64,000 nt of DNA. It comes from Solihabitans fulvus. GTDB lineage: Bacteria > Actinomycetota > Actinomycetes > Mycobacteriales > Pseudonocardiaceae. The position numbers and the translations under genes were made by a program. Shown in pieces: positions 14,540 through 24,855 of the stretch (the stretch's first letter is position 1; every line of letters starts with the position of its first letter). The notes beneath the pieces were generated by a model. It ran no database searches. It had not been told where the DNA came from and was given only the letters and a program-made list of their open reading frames with translations. Location of the stretch: positions 1 through 64,000 of the forward strand of contig NZ_VUOB01000063.1 in the NCBI RefSeq assembly GCF_008386585.1. The letters are read 5' to 3'.

Positions 14540-16039
14540 ATGAACGCGCTGCTGGCCGCACTGCCGCCACTGGTCGCGCTGATGTTGTTGCTGGCCAAGC
14601 GAAGCGCCGTCGTGGCGGCGTCGTCCGCGCTGCTCGCGGCGCTGGTCATCGCGGCGATCGCGTTTCCGGTGTCGCTCGGCACCCTCGGTGGGGCGCTCGG
14701 CCGGCTCGCGCCGACCGCGGTGGAGGTCGTGCTGATCCTGCTCGGCGGCCTGGTGCTCAACCAGCTGATGTCCGCGGCAGGCGCGCAACAACGGCTCGCC
14801 GAGGCCATTCTCGGCCTGTGCGGCTCGCCGACCCGCGCCGTCGTGCTGATCCTGCTGGGTGTCACGCCGTTCGCGGAGTCGGTGACCGGCTTCGGCATCG
14901 GCGTGGTCGTCGCCATCCCGCTGTTGCGCCAACTCGGCCTGCCGCCGGTGAAGGCGGCCATCATCGGCCTGCTCGGTCTGCTCACCGTCCCGTGGGGCTC
15001 CCTCGGCCCTGGCAGCCTGGTCGCCGCGCAGCTCGGCGGCGTCGACTACCAGCAGCTCGGCGTCCGCTCCGCGCTGCTGTCCGGCCCGCTGTTCCTGATC
15101 TCCGGCGTCGTCGCCCTCTCCGTCGCCTACGGCGTGCGCGCGGCCCTGGCCGGCCTCGGCGACCTGCTGCTCGGCGCGGTCGTGCTCGCGGCGACCCTGT
15201 GGGCGGTCAACAGCTTCGTCGGTGTGCCGCTCGCCGGCGTGCTCGGCGGCCTCGCCGTGATCCTGGTGCTGCTGCTGGTCTCCCGGCTCGCGCCGAACCG
15301 CGCGGCACGGCGTCCGGCCGACCGCGCCACCCGCTCGGCGGTGCTGCCCTACCTGCTGCTCGTGGTCGGCCTGCTCGGCAGCCGCCTGGTGCTGAACCTG
15401 GTCGGGAACCCCGCAGGCTGGAGCGCGGTGGCCAGTCCCGCGTTGTGGCTGCTGGTGACCTGCGTGGCCGGCCCGGTGCTGCTGGGCCTCGACACGGCGG
15501 GGGCGCGCGCCGGCTGGCTCGCCGGGCTGCGCCGCACGGCGCCGGTCGCCACCGCGACGGTCTTCTTCCTCGCGGTCGGCGTCGTGCTGACCGCGTCGGG
15601 GATGAGCGCGGCGCTCGCCGGCGCGGCGGCCGGGCTCGGGCGGCCCTACCTCCTGCTCGCGCCGTTCGTCGGCGGCCTCGGCGGCTTCCTGGCCGGCTCC
15701 AACACCGGCGCCAACGCCATGTTCGCGGCCAGCCAGGCCGCCGCGGCGCACGCGCTCGGTGTGTCGACGCTGACCGTCCTCGGCGCGCAGAACACCTCGG
15801 CGGCCCTGTCGATCATGGCGTCCGCGCCGAGGGTCGCCCTCGCCGCCCAGGTCGCCTCGACCGCCCCGGCCCAGACTCCGGCCCAGGCGCGGGTGCCGGC
15901 CCCGGCGGGCGGCGGCGCGGTGGCGACGACCGAGGCGGCCGAACCCGACGCCACCCCGCGCCGCGTGCTGCCGACCGTCGTGCTCACCGACCTCGCCATG
16001 CTCACCGTGATCGCGGTCGTCACGGCGATCACGGCCTGA
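14540..16039 (+). CDS. L-lactate permease family transporter (LctP-like)
   Basis: 499 residues with some 12-13 membrane helices. TPFAESVTGFGIGVVVAIPLLRQLG and GGFLAGSNTGANAMFAASQ are hallmark segments of the LctP family, which carries lactate and glycolate with protons. The C-terminal region contains an Ala/Pro-rich cytoplasmic linker (APAQTPAQARVPAPAGGG) before a last helix. The ATG start has GGGGAGG six bases upstream. No lactate dehydrogenase gene is adjacent, so the real substrate may be another small hydroxy or keto acid. Confidence 0.82.
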   Translation: MNALLAALPPLVALMLLLAKRSAVVAASSALLAALVIAAIAFPVSLGTLGGALGRLAPTAVEVVLILLGGLVLNQLMSAAGAQQRLAEAILGLCGSPTRAVVLILLGVTPFAESVTGFGIGVVVAIPLLRQLGLPPVKAAIIGLLGLLTVPWGSLGPGSLVAAQLGGVDYQQLGVRSALLSGPLFLISGVVALSVAYGVRAALAGLGDLLLGAVVLAATLWAVNSFVGVPLAGVLGGLAVILVLLLVSRLAPNRAARRPADRATRSAVLPYLLLVVGLLGSRLVLNLVGNPAGWSAVASPALWLLVTCVAGPVLLGLDTAGARAGWLAGLRRTAPVATATVFFLAVGVVLTASGMSAALAGAAAGLGRPYLLLAPFVGGLGGFLAGSNTGANAMFAASQAAAAHALGVSTLTVLGAQNTSAALSIMASAPRVALAAQVASTAPAQTPAQARVPAPAGGGAVATTEAAEPDATPRRVLPTVVLTDLAMLTVIAVVTAITA

Positions 16040-16143
16040 CTTCGCGATCACGGTGCTGGCGGTATCCGATCCGCTTCGAGAGGAGAACAATCGGGAGGCA
16101 CGGGGAACAGAGACCAGCGCCGGGGGACTCTCGGAGGTGGTAG

Positions 16144-17583
16144 GTGACCGAGCGACACGCGCAGCCCGGCCGCGACGCGCCGGCCCTGGACTCGGCCGCC
16201 ACCTTGGTGCGAGCCACCGCGCAGGCACTGCGCCGCCAACGGTTTTCCCGCCTCGGCCTTGACCGGACCGTCGGCGCGCGGCTGCGGTTGTCCCGCTGGC
16301 TGCCGCACGCCGCCCGCGACCGCGCGTTCGCGGCCGTCGGCGCGCTCGGCGGCGTGCCGCCCGGCCAGCTCGGCCACGTCGACCTCGGCCGGACCGCGCA
16401 GTGGGTCGTCGACCAGTACCGGCCCTCGGGGAAGCGGTACCCCGGGGTCGTCATCGGCGCGTCCAACGGCGCCGCCGTGCACCTGTGCGCCGCGCTGGGC
16501 ATGCCGTGGCTGCCGCAGACCACGCTGCTGCCGATCCTGTGGCAGGGCAACGATCCCGACCGCCCGGCGGCCGCCATGCGATTCGGCCAGCAGGCCGCCG
16601 AGCCGCTGCTGGAGTACAACCCCGACGTCGTGCTGCACCACGTGCACGACGGCAACCAGGGCCGCGTCGGGATGAGCCGCACGACGTCCTTCCGGCTCAA
16701 GTGGTTGCGCCTGCCGCTCGCCTACCAACGGTTCGTCGACGAGCACGTCGAGCCGGGCGGACCGGTGCTGCTGCTGGACTGTCGGCTGCGCTGGCCGGCC
16801 ACGAGGGTTGCCGAGCGGCACCTGTTCCAGACCGGCGGCTACGGCGGCCTCGACCCGGACGCCCACCTGCTCGGCAGCGCCGAGGTCGCGGAGTTCCTTG
16901 CCGCACAAGGATCGACGCTGCGGCACTTCGACGCGCCGCCCGCCGACGGGCCAGCCCCGGAGGGCGAGTGGGGCACCGCCCCCGAACTGGTCGCCGACGT
17001 GCTGGACTGGGCGGCCGCCCACAACCGGCCGGTGCACCGGATCAGCTTCGAGGACCCGCAGGCATTGTCCGCGCCGACCACCGAACTGCACCGGGAATGG
17101 TTGCGCACCAAGGGGTTCTCCGGCGACCGGCTGCTGGTCGAGTCGTACCTGATGGTCGATCCCGTCGGTGCGGCCAAGGTCGGGCTGGTGCCGTTCTGGA
17201 CGGTGTTCCCGGTGCGCAGGGCGCAGGCCGGCCTCCAGCGCTACGTGGCGGACGTCGCGCCGGTGCGGGAGTTGCAGGTGCTGCTGTATCCGCACGGCGT
17301 TCGGTCGGCGGGCTGGGGCCCGCCCGCGTGCTGGGACAGCCTCACCGAGTTCGTCGACCGGGTTGAACTGCCCGCGACCGACCGCCGCAGGTACCCGGCC
17401 GACTACCGCGCGTTGCCGGCCTACGGTTCGCTGCTGCGCGGTCTGGCCGGCGGGACGCCGGAACTGCCCCTGCCGACGCTGTCGGCCGCCGAGGTCCTGG
17501 CCGGCCTGCGTCGCCTCGGTGGCACCGAGGTCTCGGTGATCGACGACGACGCCTCCGACCAGCCCCGGCACGGGCGGCGCTGA
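16144..17583 (+). CDS. Uncharacterised actinobacterial protein, 479 aa
   Basis: Soluble, without signal peptide. I do not recognise a named domain. Notable segments: PGVVIGASNGAAVHLCAALGMPWLPQTTLLPILW near residue 100, which has a G-x-S-x-G elbow like an alpha/beta hydrolase, VVLHHVHDGNQGR, and GGPVLLLDCRLRWPATRV. The pattern of an SxG loop, a following Asp and several His residues would suit a hydrolase or acyl-transfer fold, but this is only an impression. The GTG start has GGAGG six bases upstream. It follows the lactate-permease-family gene by 104 bases on the same strand. Confidence 0.6.
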   Translation: MTERHAQPGRDAPALDSAATLVRATAQALRRQRFSRLGLDRTVGARLRLSRWLPHAARDRAFAAVGALGGVPPGQLGHVDLGRTAQWVVDQYRPSGKRYPGVVIGASNGAAVHLCAALGMPWLPQTTLLPILWQGNDPDRPAAAMRFGQQAAEPLLEYNPDVVLHHVHDGNQGRVGMSRTTSFRLKWLRLPLAYQRFVDEHVEPGGPVLLLDCRLRWPATRVAERHLFQTGGYGGLDPDAHLLGSAEVAEFLAAQGSTLRHFDAPPADGPAPEGEWGTAPELVADVLDWAAAHNRPVHRISFEDPQALSAPTTELHREWLRTKGFSGDRLLVESYLMVDPVGAAKVGLVPFWTVFPVRRAQAGLQRYVADVAPVRELQVLLYPHGVRSAGWGPPACWDSLTEFVDRVELPATDRRRYPADYRALPAYGSLLRGLAGGTPELPLPTLSAAEVLAGLRRLGGTEVSVIDDDASDQPRHGRR

Positions 17584-17619
17584 CCGGCCGCCCGCGCCGG
17601 ACGCGGTGTCGCTCGGGCG

Positions 17620-18672
17620 TCAGTCCCCCGCGCGGCCGCCGAACATCAGGTCCTCCCAGGCCCGCCACGCGGTGTACTCCGGCCGCCACCTGAACTGGTT
17701 CAGGCTGTCCGAGAAGCTCTGCGTCGGCGCTTGCACCGTGCGCAGGAACAGCTCGCCGACCCCGTCCAGCTCGACGAAGCTGATCGAGTCGGGCCCGGCG
17801 TCGAGCTGTTCGAACGCCTCCGGCAGCCCGAAGACCGGATGCGCCAACAGGTCGGCGACCTCGACCAGCGACGGACCGGCCGGCCATTCCACGATCAGCT
17901 TCGCGCCCTGCGCCCACGCGGTCAGCCACCCCGCGCGGCCGAGCAGCAGACTGCGGCGGAACACCGCGCTGCCAAGGGCCGCCGGCCCTGGCACCCGCCC
18001 CTCGGCGGCGATCCTGGATCGTTCCAGCGAGGTCAGCTCGCCCGGCTGGTCGAGCCCGATCCAGCGGGCGGGCGTGTGCCGCTCGCGCAGCCAGAGGTCG
18101 GCGAAGGTCGTCGCGGCGTGCCAGGCCCGCCGCCCGACGCCGGCCAGCACCACCCGCGCGGCGGGCTCGGTGTCGACCAGGTACAGCTCGACGCACCGGT
18201 CGAACTGCCGGTGCCGCAGCCCCGGCACGCCGTTGAGCTCGTCGAACACCACCCTCGGCAGCAGTTCGAGCAGCAACGGCCCGAGCGCGACCTCGTGCGG
18301 ATGCAGCGTCAGCGTGTGGAAGGGCGCCCGCTCCAGCTCGACCGACCGCAGCAGCTGCGTCGGCCGCTCGCGGCCGTCGCCGGACCCGAGCTGGAGGTGG
18401 CTGGCCGAACTGGACACCGCGCGCAGCAGCCCCAGCTCCAGCTCCTGCTGCGCGACGCTCGTCGCCTCGGGAAACAGGGCGCGCCGCAGCTCGGGCGGCA
18501 GCACGGGCCGGTGGCCGGAGTCGGCGCGCAGCGCGTCGACGAGCGCGTTGCGGCGGACGTCGCCCAGGTCGGCCACGACGGGCCGGATCGCGGGGGTTGC
18601 CTGACTGGGGTTCTCGCCGGTGTAGCGACCGCGCAGGTCGACCAGCTGTTCGGTGAGTGACGTTCGTGCCAT
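17620..18672 (-). CDS. Uncharacterised protein, 350 aa
   Basis: Soluble and rich in Leu, Arg and Glu, with no known motif that I can identify. It starts at ATG 18672, with GAGGA six bases upstream. Segments such as LELGLLRAVSSSASHLQLGSGDGRERPTQLL and GLDQPGELTSLERSRIAAEG suggest a mixed alpha/beta protein. It converges with the 479-residue protein gene and diverges from the small membrane protein gene at 18908. Codon use is normal for the genome, so it is probably a real gene of unknown function. Confidence 0.55.
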   Translation of the reverse strand: MARTSLTEQLVDLRGRYTGENPSQATPAIRPVVADLGDVRRNALVDALRADSGHRPVLPPELRRALFPEATSVAQQELELGLLRAVSSSASHLQLGSGDGRERPTQLLRSVELERAPFHTLTLHPHEVALGPLLLELLPRVVFDELNGVPGLRHRQFDRCVELYLVDTEPAARVVLAGVGRRAWHAATTFADLWLRERHTPARWIGLDQPGELTSLERSRIAAEGRVPGPAALGSAVFRRSLLLGRAGWLTAWAQGAKLIVEWPAGPSLVEVADLLAHPVFGLPEAFEQLDAGPDSISFVELDGVGELFLRTVQAPTQSFSDSLNQFRWRPEYTAWRAWEDLMFGGRAGD

Positions 18673-18907
18673 GACCAGTCCTCGGTTCCACCGCCCGGCT
18701 CGGCAGGACAAGGACGCAGTGGCGCGCGTCGCGTGATCGACAGGTGTTCCCGTGAGCAGGGGTACCTCAACCCTGCGGCGGATCTGCCACTCGTATGCCG
18801 GGGAGTGGCTCCTGCCGGGCGTCTGCTCACCACGCCTGGCCCGAAACTACCACGGGTCCAGCTACGGTGTTGGGGACAGACCGGTCAGTCGTTGATGGGA
18901 GTTCGTG

Positions 18908-19054
18908 GTGGGTGCCGAGGAGACCAGCTTCATCGAGTGGCGGGCGAAGGCCAAGGACGAGCGGCAGCACAAGCAGAGCTCGGTGAAGGTCATCGTCATC
19001 GCGGCCGTGCTCGCGGTGATCGCCATCGCGGCGATCCTCTACCTGGTGCTGTAG
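18908..19054 (+). CDS. Small single-pass membrane protein, 48 aa
   Basis: From the GTG at 18908, with GGGAG six bases upstream. The first half is charged (GAEETSFIEWRAKAKDERQH); the second is one hydrophobic helix (VIVIAAVLAVIAIAAILYLVL) that runs to the C-terminus. The stop at 19052-19054 is four bases before the next ATG, so the two genes are co-translated. A tail-anchored layout with a cytoplasmic acidic-basic head is likely. Function unknown. Confidence 0.6.
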   Translation: MGAEETSFIEWRAKAKDERQHKQSSVKVIVIAAVLAVIAIAAILYLVL

Positions 19055-19058
19055 GGCG

Positions 19059-19457
19059 ATGGAGGACGTCCGCTACGTGCGTTTTCACGCGAAGACCCCG
19101 AACGGACGCGGCAGCTACCCCGGCGTCTTCGGTCTGGTGAACGGCCTGTCCCGGACCGGGCGGCTGACCGAGGTCCAGGAGCGGTTCCGCGAGACGAACA
19201 ACGCCTGGTACAACGCGAACTACACCGACCCGACCACGGTCGACCCGTCGGTCTACGACCGGGAGGCGAACCCCGGCGCCGCCGCGTGGTTCAAGCCCTC
19301 GGCGGCCCAGCTGATCGAGCGAGTCACCGGCTACCTGGAGATCCTCGACGCACACGGCGTCGGCTGGGTCCGGGCGGAGTCCACCGATCCGGGCAGGATC
19401 ATCTACGAGGATGCCGAGCAGATCGTCGTGGTGCCGCACGCGCCTGCGGCCGGTTAG
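19059..19457 (+). CDS. Conserved uncharacterised protein, 132 aa
   Basis: Small soluble protein beginning MEDVRYVRFHAKTPNGRG. It contains several aromatic residues (NNAWYNANYTDP, AAAWFKPSAAQLIERVTGYLEIL) and a closing RIIYEDAEQIVVVPHAP. I do not know its function. The start lies four bases after the small membrane protein gene, so the two probably work together at the membrane. A strong terminator follows within 25 bases, closing the two-gene unit. Confidence 0.65.
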   Translation: MEDVRYVRFHAKTPNGRGSYPGVFGLVNGLSRTGRLTEVQERFRETNNAWYNANYTDPTTVDPSVYDREANPGAAAWFKPSAAQLIERVTGYLEILDAHGVGWVRAESTDPGRIIYEDAEQIVVVPHAPAAG

Positions 19458-19481
19458 CTCGACCATCCCTCTGCCGTGCCG

Positions 19482-19531
19482 AAGGGGCACCTCCCGCGCA
19501 GCGGCGCTGCTGTTCGCGGGAGGTGCCCCTT
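19482..19531. terminator. Strong hairpin terminator
   Basis: AAGGGGCACCTCCCGCG (19482-19498) pairs perfectly with 19515-19531, a 17-bp stem with a 16-base loop. It lies between the 132-residue protein gene and the convergent PPOX gene and can serve both. Confidence 0.85.
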
Positions 19532-19559
19532 CGTCGTGCGTCAGGGCAGGCCGGGCGGG

Positions 19560-19958
19560 TCAGTGCGCCGCGTAGCCGGTGAGCCGCTGTGGTGACACCC
19601 GCACGACCACGCGCACCGCGCCCTCCGCGTCCTGTTCGAAGGGCTTGCCGTCGTACTTCCAGGACAGCTTGTCGTTGAGCTCGACGCCGCCCGACTCCTC
19701 GATCTTGGCAAGGCCGCGGACCTCCACGTAGTTGTAGGGGTTTCCGTCCTCCAGGATGGTCACGCTGACCTGTGGGGTCCGCCGGATGTTGCGATCCTTG
19801 AGCCGCCCGGCGACCGTCGAGAACACCAGGTCGTCGCCGTCGCGGCCGATCCACATCGCGGAGGTCTGCGGGCTGCCGTCGGCGTTCACGGTGGCGAGCA
19901 CGGCGAAGTTCCTGCCGTCGAGGAGAGCACGCACGGCGTCGTTCAGTTGCACAGTCAC
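19560..19958 (-). CDS. PPOX-class flavin or F420-dependent protein
   Basis: 132 residues with the split beta-barrel pattern of the pyridoxamine-phosphate-oxidase-like family: FAVLATVNADGSPQTSAMWIGRDGDDLVFSTVAGRLKDRNIRRTPQVSVTILEDGNPYNYVEVRG. The size and the GSPQTSAMW and K-x-RNI-R elements match the actinobacterial F420-dependent PPOX group rather than PdxH. Likely role: F420 or FMN-dependent reduction, or cofactor or biliverdin binding. The gene diverges from the chitinase gene. Confidence 0.8.
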   Translation of the reverse strand: MTVQLNDAVRALLDGRNFAVLATVNADGSPQTSAMWIGRDGDDLVFSTVAGRLKDRNIRRTPQVSVTILEDGNPYNYVEVRGLAKIEESGGVELNDKLSWKYDGKPFEQDAEGAVRVVVRVSPQRLTGYAAH

Positions 19959-20084
19959 ACCGGCAGGCTAGGCCCGCACACCGGGGACGCGCACGAAATC
20001 GGGACGAAGCAACACATTTCGCGACTCTGCTGCGAACAGCCGATTGACAGCCCGACACCGCTCGGCGAGGGTGTGCCGAGACCA

Positions 20085-20101
20085 AGTGGTATAGACCAAC
20101 T
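20085..20101 (+). promoter_or_regulatory. DasR-like operator (dre box) before chitinase gene
   Basis: AGTGGTATAGACCAACT contains TGGTATAGACCA, which differs at one base from the TGGTCTAGACCA core of DasR-responsive elements known in Streptomyces. A further TGGACCA follows at about 20107. It lies 57 bases before the chitinase start. DasR represses chitin-degradation genes and is released by amino-sugar phosphates, so this site fits the gene it precedes. Confidence 0.65.
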
Positions 20102-20157
20102 TGGGTATGGACCACGTCTCCGGATGTGGAGGCGGGTTCCCGGCAGGAGGGGTCCCT

Positions 20158-22224
<2,067 letters not shown>

Positions 22225-22231
22225 GCGGGCC

Positions 22232-22249
22232 GCCCACGACGGCGTGGGC
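22232..22249 (+). terminator. Hairpin terminator after chitinase gene
   Basis: GCCCACG, loop ACGG, CGTGGGC, starting eight bases after the stop codon. Short but GC-rich. Confidence 0.55.
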
Positions 22250-22329
22250 CCTCGCGCGCTGAGTACCAGGACGGGTCCCGTGGATCTCCGTCCCGCCCGT
22301 GATCGAGTCGCGGCGGGGGAGGCCCACGG

Positions 22330-22361
22330 GGTCCGCCCTAGTGGATCCGTGTCCGCCTAAG
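22330..22361 (+). promoter_or_regulatory. Shared promoter element, copy facing the DUF7405 gene
   Basis: Contains two direct repeats, GTCCGCCCTA and GTCCGCCTAA, 20 bases apart with GGATCC between. A near copy lies in the opposite orientation at 25828-25868, pointing at the DoxX gene: 21 of 23 positions agree over the core 22339-22361. This suggests a common regulator for the DUF7405-Rieske genes and the DoxX gene. Confidence 0.5.
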
Positions 22362-22408
22362 GCATTTGTGCCCTATTGCAGGCTGGACCCGGTGGTTAGC
22401 TTCGCCTA

Positions 22409-22567
22409 AGAGCTCCTAACACAATGACTGTCCGACGGAGTGGCGTCCAGCTGACGCCTCGCCACGTTGTCGTCGCCCCACATGGCTCCGCCATGAGGGG
22501 CTCCTCCGCCTTGCGACGCGCCACCTGGACGCCACTCCCAGTCGAACGCCATCGTGTTAGGAGCTCT
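22409..22567. mobile_element. MITE-like nested palindrome, about 160 bp
   Basis: Outer arms AGAGCTCCTAACAC (22409-22422) and 22554-22567 are perfect 14-bp inverted repeats. Inside them, GGAGTGGCGTCCAG (22437-22450) and 22525-22538 form a second perfect 14-bp pair, and CATGGCTCCGCCATG marks the centre near 22480-22494. CTAAG lies outside the left end and CTCAG outside the right, a possible imperfect target duplication. No transposase is encoded. It may be a non-autonomous element or a large mRNA leader structure of the following gene. Confidence 0.55.
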
Positions 22568-22636
22568 CAGTGGCGACGTCATGATCGTCCGGGCGCGGCA
22601 CTCCACCCATCCCTGCTGTGGGGGAGGTACTCAGCC

Positions 22637-24148
22637 ATGCACAACAAACACAACAGCGAGCAGGCGTCGACGACCGGGTCGGTCAGCCGTCGCACCGTGC
22701 TCAGGGCGGCCGGTGGCCTGGCCACCGCGTTGACCACCCTCGACCTGATCGGGGCCGGTGTCACGGTTCCGATGCGCAGCGCACTGGCCCAGGATGCCTG
22801 TGGGCTGCCGGACATCCAGTTCGACATCGGCAACTACATCGCCCCGCCGCAGACCGAGGAGAACAACGTCGTCGTCCGGTTCGGCCCGGTGAACACGACG
22901 TTCCTCACCGCGCGGTTGACCCGCACGCCGACCAAACAGGACCGGTCCTCGCTGGCCAACGCGCTCGCCGCGCTGGAGGCCAGCTACCCGTTCAGCGCGG
23001 GCGGCATCTTCACCTTCATCGCCTACGGCATTCCGTACTTCGCCAAACTGCCCGGCGGTCTGACCGGCCCGCTGGTGTCCGCCAGGATGCCGCGCCTCGC
23101 CGCCGACCACAGCCGCCTGGTGCTGGAGGAGGCGGTGGTCGGCCCCACGGACGTGTCCCCGCAGAATCCCGGCATCACCAAGCGACGGTTCAACGTGCCA
23201 GTGCAGGTCGAACAGAACGACGTCCTGATCACGATTCGCGGCGACGACTCCAGCTACGTCGCCGACGTGGTCAGGTGGTTCGGCGGGAGCAACTCGCTCG
23301 CCGGCCGCGCGGTCGCCTCACCGGTGCCGAGGCTGCTCACGTTCACGTCGAGTCGCGCGATGTTCCAGCAGATGGGCCTGCCGCGCTATGTCGCCGACCG
23401 GAACCAGCTGCCGTTCGCGAAGTTCATCCACCCGCACTCCCCGATGTGGATGGGGTTCGGCGACCAACAGGTCCAGGGCAGTGGACCGGCCGAGATCACC
23501 ACCTGCGCCGGCAACTCATCGGCACGGCTGACCACGGCGGTCGCGGGAGACTACTTCGATAGCGCATCCGTCCAGCACCTGTCGCACCTCATCCTGGACA
23601 TGGAGCAGTTCTTCGACTTCGACGCGGCCGGAAACCCAGGTCCGGACGGCGTCTTCACCGAACGCGTGCAGTACATGTTCCGATCGACGCCGCCACCGTC
23701 GCTCGGCAACCCGGACCAGTACACCGACGGCGGCGGCCCGTCCTTCCTGGAGACCACGTTCGCGGGCACCGGTGACGCCGAGAACAGCGCGAAAGGCATT
23801 GGAACTCCGGAGAACCAGCATCGGATCGGCCATCTGTCCGGCTTGCAGCGGTCGTCGCGGGCGGCCGACGGTACGCCGATCCACATCAGGATGGACGGGC
23901 CTGGCTTCGACAACCTGGACGTGCCGGACGGAAGCATCCAGCCGAAACTCCAGTTCACGGTCTTCGTGCCGAGCGCCGACTTCTTCGCCACGATGCGCCG
24001 CAACCAGGCGTCGCTCGACCTGGCCGCGGCGAACGCTGTTCCGGAGCAGGACAACGGGCTGGAGCGATTCATCACCGCCACCAGGAGGCAGAACTTCCTT
24101 GCCCCGCCCCGCCGGCACCGGGCCTTCCCACTGCTCGAACTCACCTGA
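22637..24148 (+). CDS. Tat-exported protein, DUF7405 / Dyp-peroxidase-like
   Basis: 503 residues from the ATG at 22637, with GGGGAGG nine bases upstream. The frame is open further back through the palindromic element, but those codons lack a ribosome site. The N-terminus has a twin-arginine signal: SRRTVLRAAGGLATALTTLDLIGAG. The mature part (NVVVRFGPVNTTFLTARLTRTPTKQDR, FIAYGIPYF, MQQ-type helices, HRIGHLSGLQRSSRAADGTPIHIRMDGPGFDNLD, FTVFVPSADFFATMRR) resembles Dyp-type peroxidase-related proteins in layout, but the GxxDG haem motif is not obvious, so peroxidase activity is unproven. The next gene encodes a Rieske protein, which fits a folded redox protein exported by Tat. Confidence 0.65.
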   Translation: MHNKHNSEQASTTGSVSRRTVLRAAGGLATALTTLDLIGAGVTVPMRSALAQDACGLPDIQFDIGNYIAPPQTEENNVVVRFGPVNTTFLTARLTRTPTKQDRSSLANALAALEASYPFSAGGIFTFIAYGIPYFAKLPGGLTGPLVSARMPRLAADHSRLVLEEAVVGPTDVSPQNPGITKRRFNVPVQVEQNDVLITIRGDDSSYVADVVRWFGGSNSLAGRAVASPVPRLLTFTSSRAMFQQMGLPRYVADRNQLPFAKFIHPHSPMWMGFGDQQVQGSGPAEITTCAGNSSARLTTAVAGDYFDSASVQHLSHLILDMEQFFDFDAAGNPGPDGVFTERVQYMFRSTPPPSLGNPDQYTDGGGPSFLETTFAGTGDAENSAKGIGTPENQHRIGHLSGLQRSSRAADGTPIHIRMDGPGFDNLDVPDGSIQPKLQFTVFVPSADFFATMRRNQASLDLAAANAVPEQDNGLERFITATRRQNFLAPPRRHRAFPLLELT

Positions 24149-24222
24149 GATGTAACCCGGGCACGTATCTAGTAGGGGAGTGCGCTTCGACAGACCGGGC
24201 TGCTCGTGGAGAGGACGCTGCC

Positions 24223-24837
24223 ATGGACAGGCGTTGGGCGCGCGAGCTGGCCTCGAGGCTCGAGTGGCGGGGGAGGCACGGGGACGAGGCGCTCGTGCCC
24301 GTGCTCCACCCGAGCCTCACGGGAGGGGCGGGGCGGGCGCCGTCCGGCCGGGACTCGCCACCCCTGGCCGGCGGCTCCCGGCGCCGGTTCGTCCGTGGGG
24401 CCTCGATTGCCGCCGCCGCGGTGGCGACGGCGGTCGGGTTCGGCCTGGACCGCCTGGTGATCGGCGGCCAACGGTCGGTCGCTCGCCGTACCGGCACCGC
24501 GGAGCCGACCCTGGAGCCGTACTCCGGCCAGTGGCGCTTCGTCGCGGCCGGCAAGGACCTGCCGGAGGGCGGCGTGTGCCCGTTCGACCTCGGCGCGGTC
24601 GTCGGGTTCGTCGAACGCGCCGACGGCACGGTCCGCGGGATCGCCGGCGTGTGTACCCACCTGGGGTGCCGGCTGATGCTGGACACGCCGGCGCGGCAGC
24701 TCAGTTGCCCCTGCCACAACGCGGCGTTCTCGATGACCGGGGCCGTGCTGCGGCACCAACTCCCTGTCCCGCCGCCGGTCCTGCCCCGACTGTTGGTGCG
24801 CGAGGCCGGCGGCGTGATCCAGGTGTTCGTGCCGTAG
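24223..24837 (+). CDS. Membrane-anchored Rieske 2Fe-2S protein
   Basis: 204 residues. A membrane segment follows GSRRRFVRGASIAAAAVATAVGFGL; the RR and the helix may act as a Tat-type anchor. The C-terminal Rieske domain has CTHLGC (Cys144, His146) and CPCH (Cys162, His165), the four ligands of the cluster, and the disulfide cysteines Cys149 and Cys164 typical of high-potential Rieske proteins. It follows the DUF7405 gene by 74 bases. Together they look like an extracytoplasmic electron-transfer pair. No cytochrome b is nearby. Confidence 0.85.
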   Translation: MDRRWARELASRLEWRGRHGDEALVPVLHPSLTGGAGRAPSGRDSPPLAGGSRRRFVRGASIAAAAVATAVGFGLDRLVIGGQRSVARRTGTAEPTLEPYSGQWRFVAAGKDLPEGGVCPFDLGAVVGFVERADGTVRGIAGVCTHLGCRLMLDTPARQLSCPCHNAAFSMTGAVLRHQLPVPPPVLPRLLVREAGGVIQVFVP

Positions 24838-24855
24838 TACGGCCCCGGTGGGCCG

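Noticed and set aside
12790..16143. 1117-codon open frame on the + strand
   Set aside because: Spans the ArsR, PAP2 and lactate-permease genes in other frames and has no protein-like composition; an effect of high GC.
22424..22636. N-terminal extension of the DUF7405 protein through the palindromic element
   Set aside because: It would bury the twin-arginine signal, and only the ATG at 22637 has a ribosome site.
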